Notes under the pieces: generated by a model
The model's database searches: none
What the model was told of the DNA's origin: nothing
The model's input: only the letters and a program-made list of their open reading frames with translations
Source: Callaeas wilsoni
Taxonomy: Eukaryota > Chordata > Aves > Passeriformes > Callaeidae
Assembly: GCA_013398955.1 (NCBI GenBank)
Contig: VWPU01004544.1
Location: 58,907-122,906, forward strand
Length of the DNA: 64,000 nt
Direction of reading: 5' to 3'
Program-made: the position numbers and the translations under genes
Shown here: one piece after another, positions 36,901 through 51,900 of the stretch
Numbering within the stretch: the stretch's first letter is position 1
Layout: the number at the start of each line of letters is the position of its first letter

Positions 36901-39900
36901 TGCAGACTTTTGGTTTATCATCAGCTGATGTAACTCCTCGCAGGCAGTTCAGCCTGTACGCTATACCAATTTGGCATGTGTACAAATGTAATCCAACATA
37001 TTGCTAACGCAGATCTCGCTTCCCATCTCAGTTTGTGTCTACAAATCACTGAAGCCTGGGATTCCGTTAGGAAAAGAGCCCCAAGGAGCATAATGGGACC
37101 TCTGCACAGGACTGCCTGTCTGATACCTAATGCTATTCCATTAGATATGCTGCAGAAAGCAGTGGAGCAACCCTTTCATGAACATTCCTCCTAACCCCAT
37201 CATGAACATTTTGTTCAGACTGCCGTTTAAGGACAAAGGAGGGAGAGTTAATCCCAATATCTGTTTCAAAGAATTTTAGAATCTAGGGTGACTTATGGTA
37301 GCTGCTAGCTTCTTACGCTGTCAGCTTCTTACACTGTCCTCTAGATAAATAGTAGTACACATATCTGAGGAAGTAAAACCAGACAATTACCTCTCCAAAT
37401 GTGGCAGGATTAAAAGGCAACGCTGCAGTTCCAGTCATATATTTAGCTGGGGTTTTCATTCGGTGAGTGGCCTAAACAACAGAATATATTAAGAGTGGAA
37501 CATTCAGACCCATAATAGCAGAGATGTTTGAAAGGTCAGTGAAATTTTGCTGATGTGACTGTGTTAATCCTCTACTTAGCAACTGAAAATCTGTAACAGC
37601 TCTGTAACAAAAAGGGCACAGTGCACTTGGCAATAGTCAGGTCGATCTACTTTACATCCCTATCAATTCAGAAAGTGAAAACTCTGAATGCATGAGAGAG
37701 AATAGCAGGGGAGGCTGAAGGAGTACAACATTCTTTCTTTCTTCCTTTCAGAAAAAAAAAAAGTACTTCAGAATTTAAAAGTAAAGTACCTCATAAACTT
37801 CCAGACTCTGAGGCTCCTCCCAGGAAGGCAGCCAGAAAGCTTTAAAATGGCAGCTCTGCCTGGAGAGGCTGCAGAGCAGCCAGGCTTCCCCAGTATTGGG
37901 AGGTGAGTGCCCTGTTCTATGCTAGCCAAGCCTAGGGAGTCTCTCAGACTGCGAGAGACTCAGAGGGAATCTCTCTACCTGCTATGTGGAAGGCTGCACC
38001 AGCAAGTGAGCAACTTCTTTTCATGTACGTGTTAGCTCTGACAAGCAGGAATATGCCAGCAGAAAAATATCCAAACAGGAGGTTTTAAGTGACGCCCACT
38101 GCAAATGTTGCAGGAAAGCAACATGTATATATTAAACAGGCAACATGCACATCAGTGGTAGGGCTTGATTCAGTCAGGCAGCCTTGTACTTGAGTAAACA
38201 CACAAGGCAGTTGCAGAAGACAACAGATCCTCGCTCCCCTTAACACGCCATAATCTTTTATAATGTTAATTTCAATGACATAGAGAATTATTAAAGAAAA
38301 TCTGATTCAGTGAACAGACAGTGACTCCCTTGAGGAATGGCTTCCCACCCATACCCAGCAGATTGGGTCCTACTCTTTCATATATATTTTTCTTTCAGAA
38401 GGAGAGAAGGACAATGTTACATCATGCAGTCATTTTTCATCTCAGCCAGCTGTGCCAAGCAATGCATACAGACTTCTCAAGCATCCCCAAAAGCCACATA
38501 TTATTGACAGTATGTGAAAAACCACACTTTGAGATAACTAAACAAATAAATATACCTCCAGGATTTTTAAATACACCTTCAGGACATGTAAAGAAGATCT
38601 GAAAAGTGCTCAGAAAAAAAATTTAATTTCCCTATGATTGAGGGACTCTTGCTTTTCTCAGTAGTGATTAAACTATACTGATCCATAATTATTTAGTGAC
38701 ATTACAAATGTTAAGGAAAATTTTAAAACTAATGTCAAAGGGACAGCATTTAAGAGTGTTATATCTCTTTTCCTAGCCTAGGATTTTTTTTTGTTTATGT
38801 ACAGTATTGTTCACTGGGCCAAATAAAAAGTAGTCTTCTTGCACCTTCAGGAGCTGTGTTTGTGAAACATGCCAGATTATAAGCCTTGAAAATTGAATTC
38901 CTCATTCCACATATTATCCTCACCAATTGCAAGAAAGCAAAACATTCCCTTTATTAAAAGATCTGCCTCACTTCTTAACACTTGAATGTCTTGCAATTGC
39001 TGCCAGCAGAAAGTGATGACAAGTGGTAATCTTGGCAATGAAATACTATGTGTGGTCCTTACTTTGATTTTCACTGACTTTATTCCTTGAGGCAGCTGTG
39101 GGAAACAGACAAAGTGACAGCAAGACCACACTTACCACATGCCTGAGCATCACATTTCTATTTGTCATTTACTGTGACAGAAGCACTGTACCTTGTCTTG
39201 AATGTAATGGACCATTTCAGGAAAGGAAGGCATCTGCTTCCCAGAACTCTCCTTTTCATTTTTTCCAGAAAATGTTCTCAGTACCCGCTGGGCTTCTCCA
39301 TGTACCTCCTCCCGCCTTTCAGAAGAAAAGATGAGAAACAGACATTATTTGCACAGAAAAAACGGCCTTTAATGAGCAATAAGATATATTGGGAAACTGG
39401 GGGAGAGAGAATACTTTTTAAATGAGATGGGAGGGGGGGTTTGAAAGGAAGGGAGAAAAAGTCTTGCACTACAACTTTTAATGATTTGTTAATTTTAGAG
39501 AAGGGAAAGAAAAAGGGATAGTGTTGAGTGCTCCTTGCAAAACTGTCTGGATGAGCTCACTTCTGTTCCTCTGACATCCTTCTAGTGTTCATCATCAGTT
39601 CCTGATTCTCACATCGTTGTTTTCCTATCTGCTATTTCTCCCTATCACTTCCTATAGTCAAGCTTCAGCTGCCATCTACCAGGTTTATCATTATCTACTT
39701 AGTAATAGCTAACTACTCCTGAAACACTGCTAACACTGCAATGACAGAGTTGGTTGTTGCAACTGATCTGTTTAGCTTTCCTTAGTTACACAACAGCTAC
39801 TCACATCAAAAATGTAGTAATTAAAGTAAGTTGGAAAAAAACCCCCACCACTTACACTGCAGTAAAGAGCAAATGAAATGATTACTGTAACTTAACAAGT

Positions 39901-42900
39901 CACCTACTCCTCAGCAGAGTGGCAACTCTCAAAACTGCATGCTCAACTCTCTGCAAATACAAGCGAAAAACAGACTGATAGAATTTGCCAGGAAAAAATA
40001 ATTTCTAGACACTGTAAAAGTGATTTCAGTTAACACACTTTTGCAATTGCAATTGATCATTAATATGAAGTGCTTTAGTGACTGCAGTTCATCTGAAACA
40101 AGAAAAACAATCTAAAGACTGTCACTGAGTAGAGTAAAAGCTCTCCATAGAAATGTCAAGAATGTGAAGTTTAATTTCCAAATTACCATATTTAATTTTC
40201 TTCAAGTTATTTATGTGTGAATTTATACACACACTTATATACATGTATTCATATTTAATACAAATATATATTGAATATATATATGTGTGTGTGTGCATAT
40301 GCATATATGTGTGTGTATATATACATATATGCATATATATACACACACACAAACATACATACATATATATGAGAAAATTATAAAGGAAAACAACTTACGG
40401 GTCTCCTGCAGCTAACAGGAGTAAGTATCTGGAAGGGATATGATCTGGAGGGAACACTGTGCTAGCAAATTTTACAGCCACTTGGCGTACTTGAACTTCA
40501 GGCTTAAAGGGAAAAGACACAAACATACAGTTGAGTTTTAAATTACAGCAGTAAAGACTTTCACTCACCACTTGTACATCATCAGTCATTTGTTTTGACC
40601 TCTGGTACCAACATCACTCAAAAAGTTTAGACATTTTGAGACAGTATTCATGCTTACTCTTCATATGGCAAGAGACAGGGCAAAGAAAAGCTAACTTCTC
40701 ATATATACACAAATGGGGAATTAAATGTTTAATTAAACACATGCACACTTTGGGGAATCAGACTAATTCTTGAAAAACTGCACTGCTCCATCCAGGCAGT
40801 TTCAAAATGAAACTGACATATATCATCTCTCCACAGAAAACAGAGCTATGCTTAGGAGCAGCATAGCCAGAGGTGGGAAAGAAACATCAGCTTAGAGCTT
40901 ACAGACACTCTGTCTGTAAGGTACAGATAGTCTCAAAAAGATACTGCCTGGAGATTTAGATCCCTTGAGAAAAAGAGTTATCAGCATGAAAATTCTCTCT
41001 CACACTAGAAATATATACACCTCCAAAGTCAGCCTGAGTACCCATGCAAATACAGAGTACACAACACTCACTCTTTCTGAAAGTCCAGACTTCTGGTGTA
41101 TTCTGAGCACAAACAAGGTACTCAAACTATGAGTAAGCCAAGTCTGGTTTAGCCTAGACTAGTATCTGAAGGCTGAGCTCCTGGAGAGATTCACAGGTGC
41201 CTTACGTCAGGTATTATACAGCCTGCTGAAACCTCACTTAGCAGTGAATGATCCTTTCTACCAAACTTGCAATGTCCCAAAGCATTTCAGAAGACTGTCC
41301 TTGAAGCATTTACTTCTCCAAGTTTTCTGAGGAGAAGACTATGAGAAACAGTGCAATTGCAACGGATTTGTTTCTTTGCGAAACAGAACACAAATAGAGA
41401 ATTGCACTGTTACCTTCCTTGCAGTCACCAAGACATGTTAAAAATATTTTATCTGAGCATACACACCCTGCCTTCTCCCAGACAGGCCAATACATTCAGT
41501 AAGAAAAGGAAGACATGCTCCAGAAGTATCTAACAGGAAGTGTCAGGAAATAGGAAGACAATTAATAGCTCTTTTTTTAAGGTATGTGACTTTGACTCCA
41601 CTGAAAATACCTTTATTAAATACGAAGCTACAAGAGCTTCCATCAGGGTACGCTGGGCTCCTTCCAAGTTACTATATGCTCCAACCATCATAGACAATGC
41701 CTCTTGAATGGCAAGCCTAGTATCAGCATCTTCCTGCAGCAAAAAACCAAGAGTTTTCACCTTACAGTGTGCAGTGTCAAGAATTGAGCAAAATCAGAAG
41801 AAAACAATAATGATTTCCCAAAGCCCCGTCAGCACCTACCTTGCATAAGGCTTCAAAAAACTGCTGTACCAGCGCTATATCCTTGGTAAAGAGCTGAGGC
41901 ATTCGGCTGAAACAAGATATTTTAATCCATAAAGCTTTTGTTTTTTTAAAATTGAAATGCTTCACACTTCATTGGTCTTCCCCTTATTCCAAATTTTAAG
42001 TGTCAAACAATCAGAGCCAGTACAGAAAGTTTGCTCTATCTTAGCCACATCCACCATAAAGCAGCGTATTCTCCCCTCCCGTAACAGACTTTGGCAAGCG
42101 AGACATTCTATGGACAACCACTTTGATCACTAGCACATGACTGAACATATCACTTGCCTAGCTTCATGCACTCTAGTCTTTCCTGTACATTCCTAAAATC
42201 TGTATTTCTGGCAATCCAGAATGTGGAACCATTTCTTAAATTCTGTGCATAATTCATGAGCTGCCATTAATCATTGCTAGAGAAGCTATCAGCTAAAAAC
42301 ACATTTCTTTTTACATCTCTGGAGCTGTCACAAGAAGAACACTTTTCTCTGCACCATGCACTCAACTGCAAAATTGGCAGGTGGCATAAAGCCTGCTGCT
42401 GATAAATTAAATTATTACTCTGGAAAAGTTATTCAATGTCCCATTACTTAAATGGTGCTTCAGTTACCTGGAGAGCTTTCCAACTGCTGAATATGCCATT
42501 GATAGCAGTTTTGAATCCTTGAATGATAAAACAATAAACAGAATTCAGCAAAACCAGAAATACACACAGGTATATCTTTTATAAATAAACATTTACTTTA
42601 AATCCTGTCTTCAAATTGCTCAAGCAGGCTTTCATGGAAAAAGAATCCCACAGTATAAAGTATTTCTATCCAAGAATAAAACATTATATAGAAACAGAGG
42701 GAGCACGCTTCTGTCTAAAAAGCAGAGAAACTGCAAACGGTGGCAAAATGTAAATCTTTCTTCTGGTCTCAGCTAACTACGTTTTAGCACAAGAGAAACA
42801 AATAAGGAGATTCAGTGAGTATATGAAACAGTAGCAGAAGGACAGAAACCTTCACTAGCTCCGAACAGCAGCTGTAAACCAAGGAAGCTGTTTGCACAAC

Positions 42901-45900
42901 GCATCCTGTGGATGACTAATTCAGCACATTTATACACGTGGGCTTACTTCCTCCTTTGTCATTCTCTTCCCAATGGCAGGGAGTCCCATGCATTCAAATG
43001 CCAGCTCAGGCCAGAAGGTCACATTCAAAGTTCAACTGCAGCAGCTAGAAGTTCAAAGCTGATGAAGAGGTGATCTGCCACATCAGCGCTTTCTAAGGTA
43101 CGTATAGGAGTATCATGGGGAAATTGACTTTTGAAATGGTACTGGAAACACCTCCTCAGGCCAGATTTGCATTTGCAGTTCGGTTTGGTAACACCCTTCC
43201 CATAGTAATACCATCCCCGGATAGATAGGATGGAATGTATTACAAGCAGGCCTATACAAATGCTTAAAACAATGGGATAAACATCCAGAATTGAGGTCCC
43301 TTGTGTGCTCCAGAGTAAGAGCAGCTAGATAATACTTTGACTTCTCTCTTTATATCACTATTGTTTACTGAGATTTTGCAAGCCCAAACACATATCTATA
43401 TGTGTTAAATAAATAAAACAGTTTTCCTCTATAGCATTTTAAAATATTTGCTTCTATTCCAACAAAAATTCTTAAAAGGTATCCTCTGGCAGCCTCTCAA
43501 GCAAACACAAAAAAAAATTCATTAGGTTCTATCATAAAGTTATTTATCTTTTGGTTGCATTCACATGAAGAATTACAGCAAAGAATTTTTCATCTTACCT
43601 CTTTGTATTCATTGATCAGCTTTGTAAGTCCATTTAAAAGCATCGGACCTAATGGCTTTATTTTACTCTCTGGACAACTGCAATTAGAGAAACCAACAAA
43701 ATATTATCTTTTTCATCCCTGAAAAGGATCTTCCCTAGTATCACTTCTCTCAATTTGTTAAGATAAGAAATTATAAGTTCTTGTGTGCAGGCACAGACAC
43801 ACTGAGCTTTCGGGATTAAGTAAAAAAAACCCTTACTTTCTCTGGGTTTCAGTACTCATTAGTTCCATTATATCTTTATTAAACAGAGTGGCTTCTTGGC
43901 AAATAGCTAAAAAAACCTGTGCTCTCTGAACTACTTACATGATACAAATATGATGCACAAACTGCAAAGATAGACTTCTCAGTTTTGCATTTGTGTTTGC
44001 ACCAAAGAGTCCATCGTACACCACCTGACCAAAAGGAAGGAGCAGATTAGAGAATGTCTGGCTTCACTTACAAAGATTTTCACTCCCCCTCTTCTTTAAG
44101 CACTGTCATAAATAACAATGCTTCCTACCTCTAAGTACTGGAGGAACTGTATTATCAAACTGATTAGGAGGAGTAGTTTTGGAAAATAAGCATCACCTGA
44201 ATGTTAGCTGGGAACATTTCTGCAGCTTGTCGGGATCGTAGAAGATGAGGAACTATCTTTAATTTAACACGGGTGCTGACTGACTCTCGTTTCATTTCTG
44301 GCTTCAGAACAGATCCCTATCAGAAACAGAGATGAAACAGAGCATCTTTGGACACCAGTACATTTCAGTTAGCTAAATTATTTTCTGCTGCAAATCAGAA
44401 CACATTGGCACAGAGAAAAAAAATTATTAAGATAGCATAAATATTCAGTGAAAGCAGATATCAAAGGAAGGGATAGATTTAGATTCAAGAAATACATACA
44501 CTGTGTTGTAAAATAAAATAAGACTACTAAAATTACGTCTTCAGCAATTAAGAAGATAGACAACTCTGAAGGCAAATCTTACCTCCTTGGTTTTCAGTGG
44601 TATATCCCCAAGATACACTTTATACATTTTGCTGATGATAGCAGGATTGTTCCAGTCAATTAAACTGAAGGGAAAAAACCACATTCAACACCAACATGTT
44701 ATGATGCTGACCTCTGACAGTTTCTTAAAATACAGCACTTTGCATCATATTCATATTATTCCCAAAATTTACATAGAACTCCTCAGTTTGACTTCTAGCC
44801 ACTTTTCCCACATCCATATAATACACAATCATGAAGAATGTGAACTGATTATACTTTTGACAATTTCTGACAACATGATATTAAATAATTTGTTAGAAAC
44901 CTACATGCTCCCGTCTCTCACTGAAATAAGACATACAGACCACGGTAATCTACCAATTGAATATTGAATGGTAATCTGTGAACTAGCTTATATTTCTCAT
45001 AAAAGACATTCAATATTACATATTAACAGACATTTTGTCCCACAGTTATTTTTCTCTCTGGGCAAAGAATATCAACACAGAAGGCAAGATGAGACAAGCA
45101 GCAAAGGAGAGATCAGCTTCCTTATTCAGGCTTCATCATTTAATAGAATCATCTCCCCTGTCATGATTGAGGTACAGGAACAGACTTCAGTTGCAGAAGG
45201 TTTCACATTACAAATTTGACTTCAAGTTAAATAGTCCTACAGAAGTCACCTACATATTTTAAAGATGGGCTTGCCTTGCTCCAACCTCCTACATGAGCCA
45301 GCAAATCACCCACTGTCAATGTCTCAGCAAGCAGTACTAACAGCCATTACTCTGGCCTCTTCAAGAGTTAAAGACAGAAGCATTGTCTTTAGATGATGAA
45401 GGGTGAACTGCACGTGAGGAAAAGTTTCAATAATAATGACAACAGTGTTTGCCAAACTTTCTAGACCATGATCCATTTCACAATTAGTCTTTTTACTCTC
45501 CTAATAAATGAAATGAAAGCATACTTTTCTGGGAATCATTTAGTAAAGCCTTATTGACAATAGATAATCCACAGAGGGCAATGTGGAAACCACCAATATT
45601 CTTTATAATCTGGTAAGAAAATGGCTCAAAAACAATACAAAAAATGATCACCCCCACACAGCTAAAGCTGTCAACTCTGGAACCAAGTGACATTTCCAAC
45701 TGTAAGACTGCAAACCACACCACTCCCAGCCCAGTGGGAATACATGGCAGCTTCACACGTATACAGGGGACTTCAGCCTTCCTCTCCTCGGGCACAGCCT
45801 CTCTGGCGCACTACATTCATTACAGCTAGCTGTTCCAGGAATGCTAACACCATCTTTTCCAACAATCCAGACCTTACCTTTGCTTGCTCTTTAGTTCAAG

Positions 45901-48900
45901 GTCTGCTGCAGTGGCAACACTGTGTCTTGTATCACTGGAGGCTACAACCAGGTGTATAACAGCTTCAAGTTCGGGCACTTGCTCAGCTTCAATGAACTTC
46001 ACTATCCCCAGCTTACACTGTTCAACACCAGGGAAAGAGTGTTACTGACAAGAAAGCGGATGTTACAGTAACTGTAGCAGCTCAGCTGTCTGAAATCATG
46101 GCTTCTGCTTGCTTAAGGAGAAGTTCACATGCTCTCCATTTCTCAGCTTGCCTCCTGTCAAAGTCATCTGCTGCAAAGTATCAGCATTACCATTAGGGGA
46201 TACTCTGTTACACCACTGCTAAAAAGGGATGCTTCAGTAACAGAAGACACTGTTGCAACCTTTGGGAGTAAAACACAAGAGTAGGCTGAAGTCATGGCTG
46301 CTTCCTAACCATCTTCCTCCCCATCCCACCACTGCAAAATTCCTTAAGGCATCATGCAAAATCCCTCAACAAATTCCCTCAGGGCAACTAAAGATCTGGT
46401 CAGAATCAGTTACATATTTTCTCTCCAGCTTTCCATTTCTCCATCTGCAACCATCGCTGTTACCACCCACAGTTCACCAAGGACAGCCCCACAGCTCTAA
46501 ATACCTGTTCTAGCAGCTCTGGTGTCCATGGACTATCTCCAATTACCCTTTTGGCTGCATAAAAGCTCATCCCTGGAGGTGGCTGAGGGATTCCAGGACC
46601 TCCCACGCTACTTGATGAGGACCCCTGGGCCGAGGGCACATTTTGTCGACTTTGAGATTCATTCAATACAAACCTAAGCAGGCAGGGAAAGACCTTTATT
46701 AGAGCCTTTTCCAATCCATCTTACCAGCTGAGTTAGATTCTGGAGTAACTTGTCCAACTTGATGTATTTTTCTTTAATTAATTCCATGACTCTAACATAA
46801 GACAGAATTTGAGGCTCAGCTACCAACTATCCCAACAGATTCTGCAAGAGCCATAATAACGCCATTGTGAACGAAAATAAACTTCAGTTAGAAAAGGGAA
46901 AGGTCTGCTGGCATTTCTAGAAAGAGTTCTTAGGTTACAAATCAGAAAAAAATTATCTCTTCTATATTAAAAGTAAATACTCATGCAGTACTATATTCAA
47001 GAAACTCATGCTAAAAGCTCCAACAACATTTGTATTATTTCTATAAAAAACACAAACCTAACAAGGGAAATAATGAAGCATATGCAACACAAGTGGCAGG
47101 AAACAAACCCTGATATAAAAAAATAAATAAATTACATACTGTCTTGGAAAACGGCAGTTTCAGTACTGGGCAGGGAAGGAAAGCAAAAATAAAAAGAAGT
47201 TTACCCTCGTCGTGTGTAAAACTGGCTAGTCTAACTGCCTTGTGCTCATCTCCATCCCTTCATAAAAGCCACCTGCTCATGTATCCTTGGAAGCTGGCCA
47301 ACACATGATGGCCTCAAAATTGCAGTGTGGAGACCAACTAAAATTATTTTGCCCCAGCCAGCCTCCCATTTTGCATTCAGCACACAGGCAAGTAAAAGAG
47401 GCAATCTCAACAATAAGGACTCATTTCAAGTCTCATTAGTTAAAACTTTGAACACTTTATTATGAGCTTTAAGCCCTACAGTTAAGCTTTCTGGCTGCTC
47501 TACTGCAGCAAATTGGCAAGGCTAGTTCACAACTGGGCAATGACAGATCAAGTTCTAACAAGCATTAGTTAGCTGTAAACCACTGCAAACAGCCTCACCC
47601 CAGGGAGCAAGACTTTAAGAGACAGACATCCAGAGCCACAGGCTAGCTCAAGACACTCTCTGAGCACCTTCTGGAAAGAAAATTAAAACCTTCACCTACT
47701 TTCAGTGTCTCTGAGTATTCTCTCAGAGGTCTCTTCCAAACTAAATGATTCTGTGATTTAAAAACTCATGCTTGGCCAGAGCATTAAAGCGTGGAAGGGA
47801 GTGAAGTCTCACTGGAAAGCCCAAGGACTTCATCTGTTGAAGCTACAGTCATGGATGAAGCTAAGAGCAATTAGCCTGGGCCAGCTGAAGAGTGTAATCA
47901 TGAACAGAAGAACAGACATTCTAAACTATAAGCTGCAAGACTCTGTATATTCAAACAAAAGGGAAGTGGGCCTCGAAATATCTGATGGGGAGCATGGCCT
48001 CCAACAAATCTACACGGAGAAGGATCATGTGCTCGCCATTTTAAATTCACTCCTTTGGGTTAATCCACTCAGGTGAGCAAGAGTTAGGAGCTCAAAAAAA
48101 TCATACTGGCACCAATCCTGTGAGACTTTCATTGCCAGAAAAAACAGATATGTGTTCTACCATCAAAATTATTTCTATTTTCTTTCCAAGCAAAAGCTCC
48201 TCTAGCAATATGAAGACACAAAAAAAAACAGTTAGTGGAAAAAACATTTTGAGAAAGTATTGATTTTAGGCACTACAAGGTTTCTAACAAGCAGTGATCT
48301 GTAAATTCAAGTTAGTCTGTACATTCTTGCTTTCAAAAATGGTGCTCACACTAAGACAACATCATTGCAGTTTGAATGTTTTTCACCAGAAGACAGACAA
48401 AAGATAAATCTTGTTCAAAGGTTCAACTCTGGAAAGCACAAGTTTTTAGAGTTATTCTTGCTTATGACCTCGGAGGAATAAGCCTTAAAACTCAACTGCA
48501 GAAAGATGAGCACACATTTTTGTCAGGCTTCTATTTGAAAGGGTCAGCTATTTAACAGATAGCTCATATGTCTCATAGTTTCACTTTGATCTCAAAAGAG
48601 GTAAGGACAGAATTGTGCAACATCTAATGAAGCAAAAAAGAGATGTTTCGTAAAATAAGGAAGATGGTGATCTGGTTCTTAAGTTTATCAACTTTTTTTG
48701 TATCTTTCCACTAGTTTCATTTGAGCCAGGAAGTAATAGCGTACTTTAAATGAGTTTTCAAGGGTGTAGCTTGTCCCGTTTCACACATAAACAACACATC
48801 AATGCTAGACAAGACTGGTATCAACTCACCCATAAGGCATAAGAAGAACATCCAACATAAAGTCCAAAAGCAGCTGTACAGTCTTTGGTTTTTCAGCAAG

Positions 48901-51900
48901 ATTAAATGGAGAAGCTGCTGCTTTCAGTGGTTCAGCAGGGTATTTCATGTGAAAAAGGGTTGGTATTAGAAGATGCATTAGGCTGAAAAACAATTACATT
49001 TACTGCAACCATTTAAAAAAAACACACCTGTTTATTTATAACATACAAGAGAGAAACCGTTTACAACAAACCTAGTCCTTAATAGCAAAAACCAAAATCT
49101 TAACAAAAGTTAAACATATTTACAATCCAGTGGCCTCTATTTATCACCTGATGTTCTTAAAAATGGAAAGCAGAAGATAAATTAGGATTTGTCCTTAAAA
49201 TGGAACATATGTATCTGCATGCATGAAAACATTTGGAGAGATAAAGTCACTGTCTTTGTCCAGATTTTTGGCAGTTTCATAACTATGCCACAAAATACAA
49301 TCTAGGACTGTCTCATCCTTAAGAAACCCTGGCAAATACACTGGTTGTATACCAGGACAGCCAGATTTTCCAAAGCTCTCTTCACTCATGTACTTGCTTT
49401 TTCAACAGAGAAAAACCATGCTCCCAGGGGCTGCAAGTATTTTCACACTAATCTGATGAATGGAAGCAAGATTTTACTTCAAGACCTTTCAGTAACATAA
49501 TTTTTAAAATATTTTTACACCATCACAGTATATAGAGTGAACGAAGACATTAACTTGAACAACATTTTCCAATGCCAGCAGTGGAAACTCATCTCAGTGT
49601 AGGTGAGAACCCGGCCCATTAGTAACAGTTTTCTAGAGGTTCTTAGTATACAGCAGTTCTCAAGTTCAGTCTTTTTTTTACATATTACAACTTAGCTAAA
49701 ATTCCTGCTTACTTGAAACACTATCTCTCAATTTAGAGCAGCTAATCTGAGACATCTAGCACTGTTCCTGCAGCTGGTCAGAGGGTATCTACTGAAGGTC
49801 TGGCCTTCAGCTGGAAACCAGAACTTGATGAAGGTGCATGGGGATATGAACAGGTATTTCACTTCCATCATAACACAGACCTCTTATCATATAGGGAGTC
49901 TGCTGCTGCAGATTCTGTATATTATTATAGCATTAGACTGTAAGAATTTTTTGTACCACCCAAACCACTGAATTACTGATCCAAATTGTACCTGCCAAGA
50001 ACGTTCTAAGTAATGAAGACAGCACCAAGGAAAAGAAATCTTTTAACAACTGATACAAATTATTTTACTAAAACAGTACCAACAAAATTCGCTCCTAGAG
50101 TAAGTAGTTATACCTGTCTTGTTGTGGCTGAGGTTTCCCTTCCATTGCAGTGAGAAGGGTTGGAGCCAATTCACATTGTTTTTCCACAGGCAGACGGGGG
50201 TATCCCATCTTAACATAAATTATGGTAAAATTCTAAAAGAGTAGAAAAAGCACACAGTATTGCAGCAATGCAAAAGAAGTATGTGTTCCTTATCCTCTTC
50301 TTATATGTTGTGTTACATAATTGGGTATTGGACATGACATGTTTTGTAAGATTTCTTAAGTCTAAGGCTTATCAGACTGACAACCATTAGAGTGGAGACT
50401 CAGCAAGGACTACTAAGAGCAGGTCTTGCTGGGCCTCTGCTTTAAAAGGTGGGAAGAAGACAATGAAAAAACTCTCTCTGGTTTGTCTTTTTCACTGTGA
50501 ACTTCACCAAAAGCAGCTGCAACTAAGCAACAGCCTAAAAGAAAGCAAATGTAATGATCTCTCTTACCTATTTCTGAAATCAAATAAAAAACAATATTTA
50601 ATAAATACAAAGCCAGAGGCATAGAAGAAATTTCTCTTGAAAATATGTTTCTAAATCATCATATTTAGAAGCTGCAAATGCAGCTAAGACTCCAGTGACA
50701 GGACAGTACAGCAGAGCAATACTGAATACTGCACTATCTAACTGTTACCCTGTTCATCTAAATCCAGACAAGAACTGCAAATGTAAGAGTTGTGTTCCAC
50801 AACCTGGCTGAAAGAAGTGCCGAAGAGGAGAGCTCTAGTGCACTACACTACTTTGTAGATGGCACTTTAGCTAAAATGCTATGAAGGCTTATGATGCAAA
50901 GCAATATGCATCCCTGAGATAACATGAACGAAAAGACGTTTTTTGACAAGTCCAGCCAAATGCAGAATTTGTCAAGTATGTCTTTAAACAAGATGGTTTG
51001 TTTTGCTCTACAAAACGTATCTACTCTAGGAGTCTTGTCATTTCTAAAAAGTGAATTCCAGATAATGACACTTGCTTAGGACGATCTAAGATTACTTTTA
51101 TGTAGGTCACTGCTGTTTAAAGTCTAAACATTTCTCCACACATTTCTAAGATTTTATGTTTTTAATTTATGCTACACACAAGACTGAATAGTAAAACGAA
51201 AAATACAAAGTTTCCCTATGATTTAATCACTTTTGTCTCATGATGATGATTTGCAACAGACCTAACAAAACTGAAATGTAAACTGTTTCATAGTTTCATA
51301 AAAATATTTTAAAACTTTTTTCACTTTTTAAATTAGATTGAACGAAATAATCTACAGAAGTTTCACCATCTATAAAATAACTCTTTTTTAGTCTCTTCTT
51401 GCTCAGCTAAGGTTCTGACCCTAAAACCACATAAAAATACAGGTCTTCATGTGTTCAAAGAGATAAAGGTGTTTTAAGTAAAACTCTGATCCTGCAGATA
51501 TCAGAATAAGGATTGGTAGCTGTTTGCAAAATGCAGCTTCTACCAATGAACAGACCCTTTCAGACAAGAAATGACAATTCATGCAATCATGAAATATCAA
51601 GAGTAACTGTCAGTAATTCAAATAGCAAAATGCTTTATGAAACTAAGTTTCACCCACACCAGACTATAAAACTGAGTATAAAAAAAGCTCTTAAAATGTC
51701 AACCTCAGAACAATTACATACTTGCTAGGAAAACTGACAGAGCTAAATACAGGAGCTTTAAAGAATATTCTGCTTACTAAAGTAAAGCAGCAAACAGTCT
51801 TGGCAGAACAGACACTTACAGTGACAAATGACACTGCAGAAGGATCTTGATATTGAACTAGCAATGTCTCTACCGGAAGCTGAATTTTTGGTCGACTTTT

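Noticed and set aside
40122..40364. 80-codon Tyr/Ile/His-rich ORF
   Set aside because: Translation of the TG/TA simple repeat.
48000..48080. Possible continuation of a retroposon after the CR1-like tail
   Set aside because: Could not match it to CR1 or any other family by eye.
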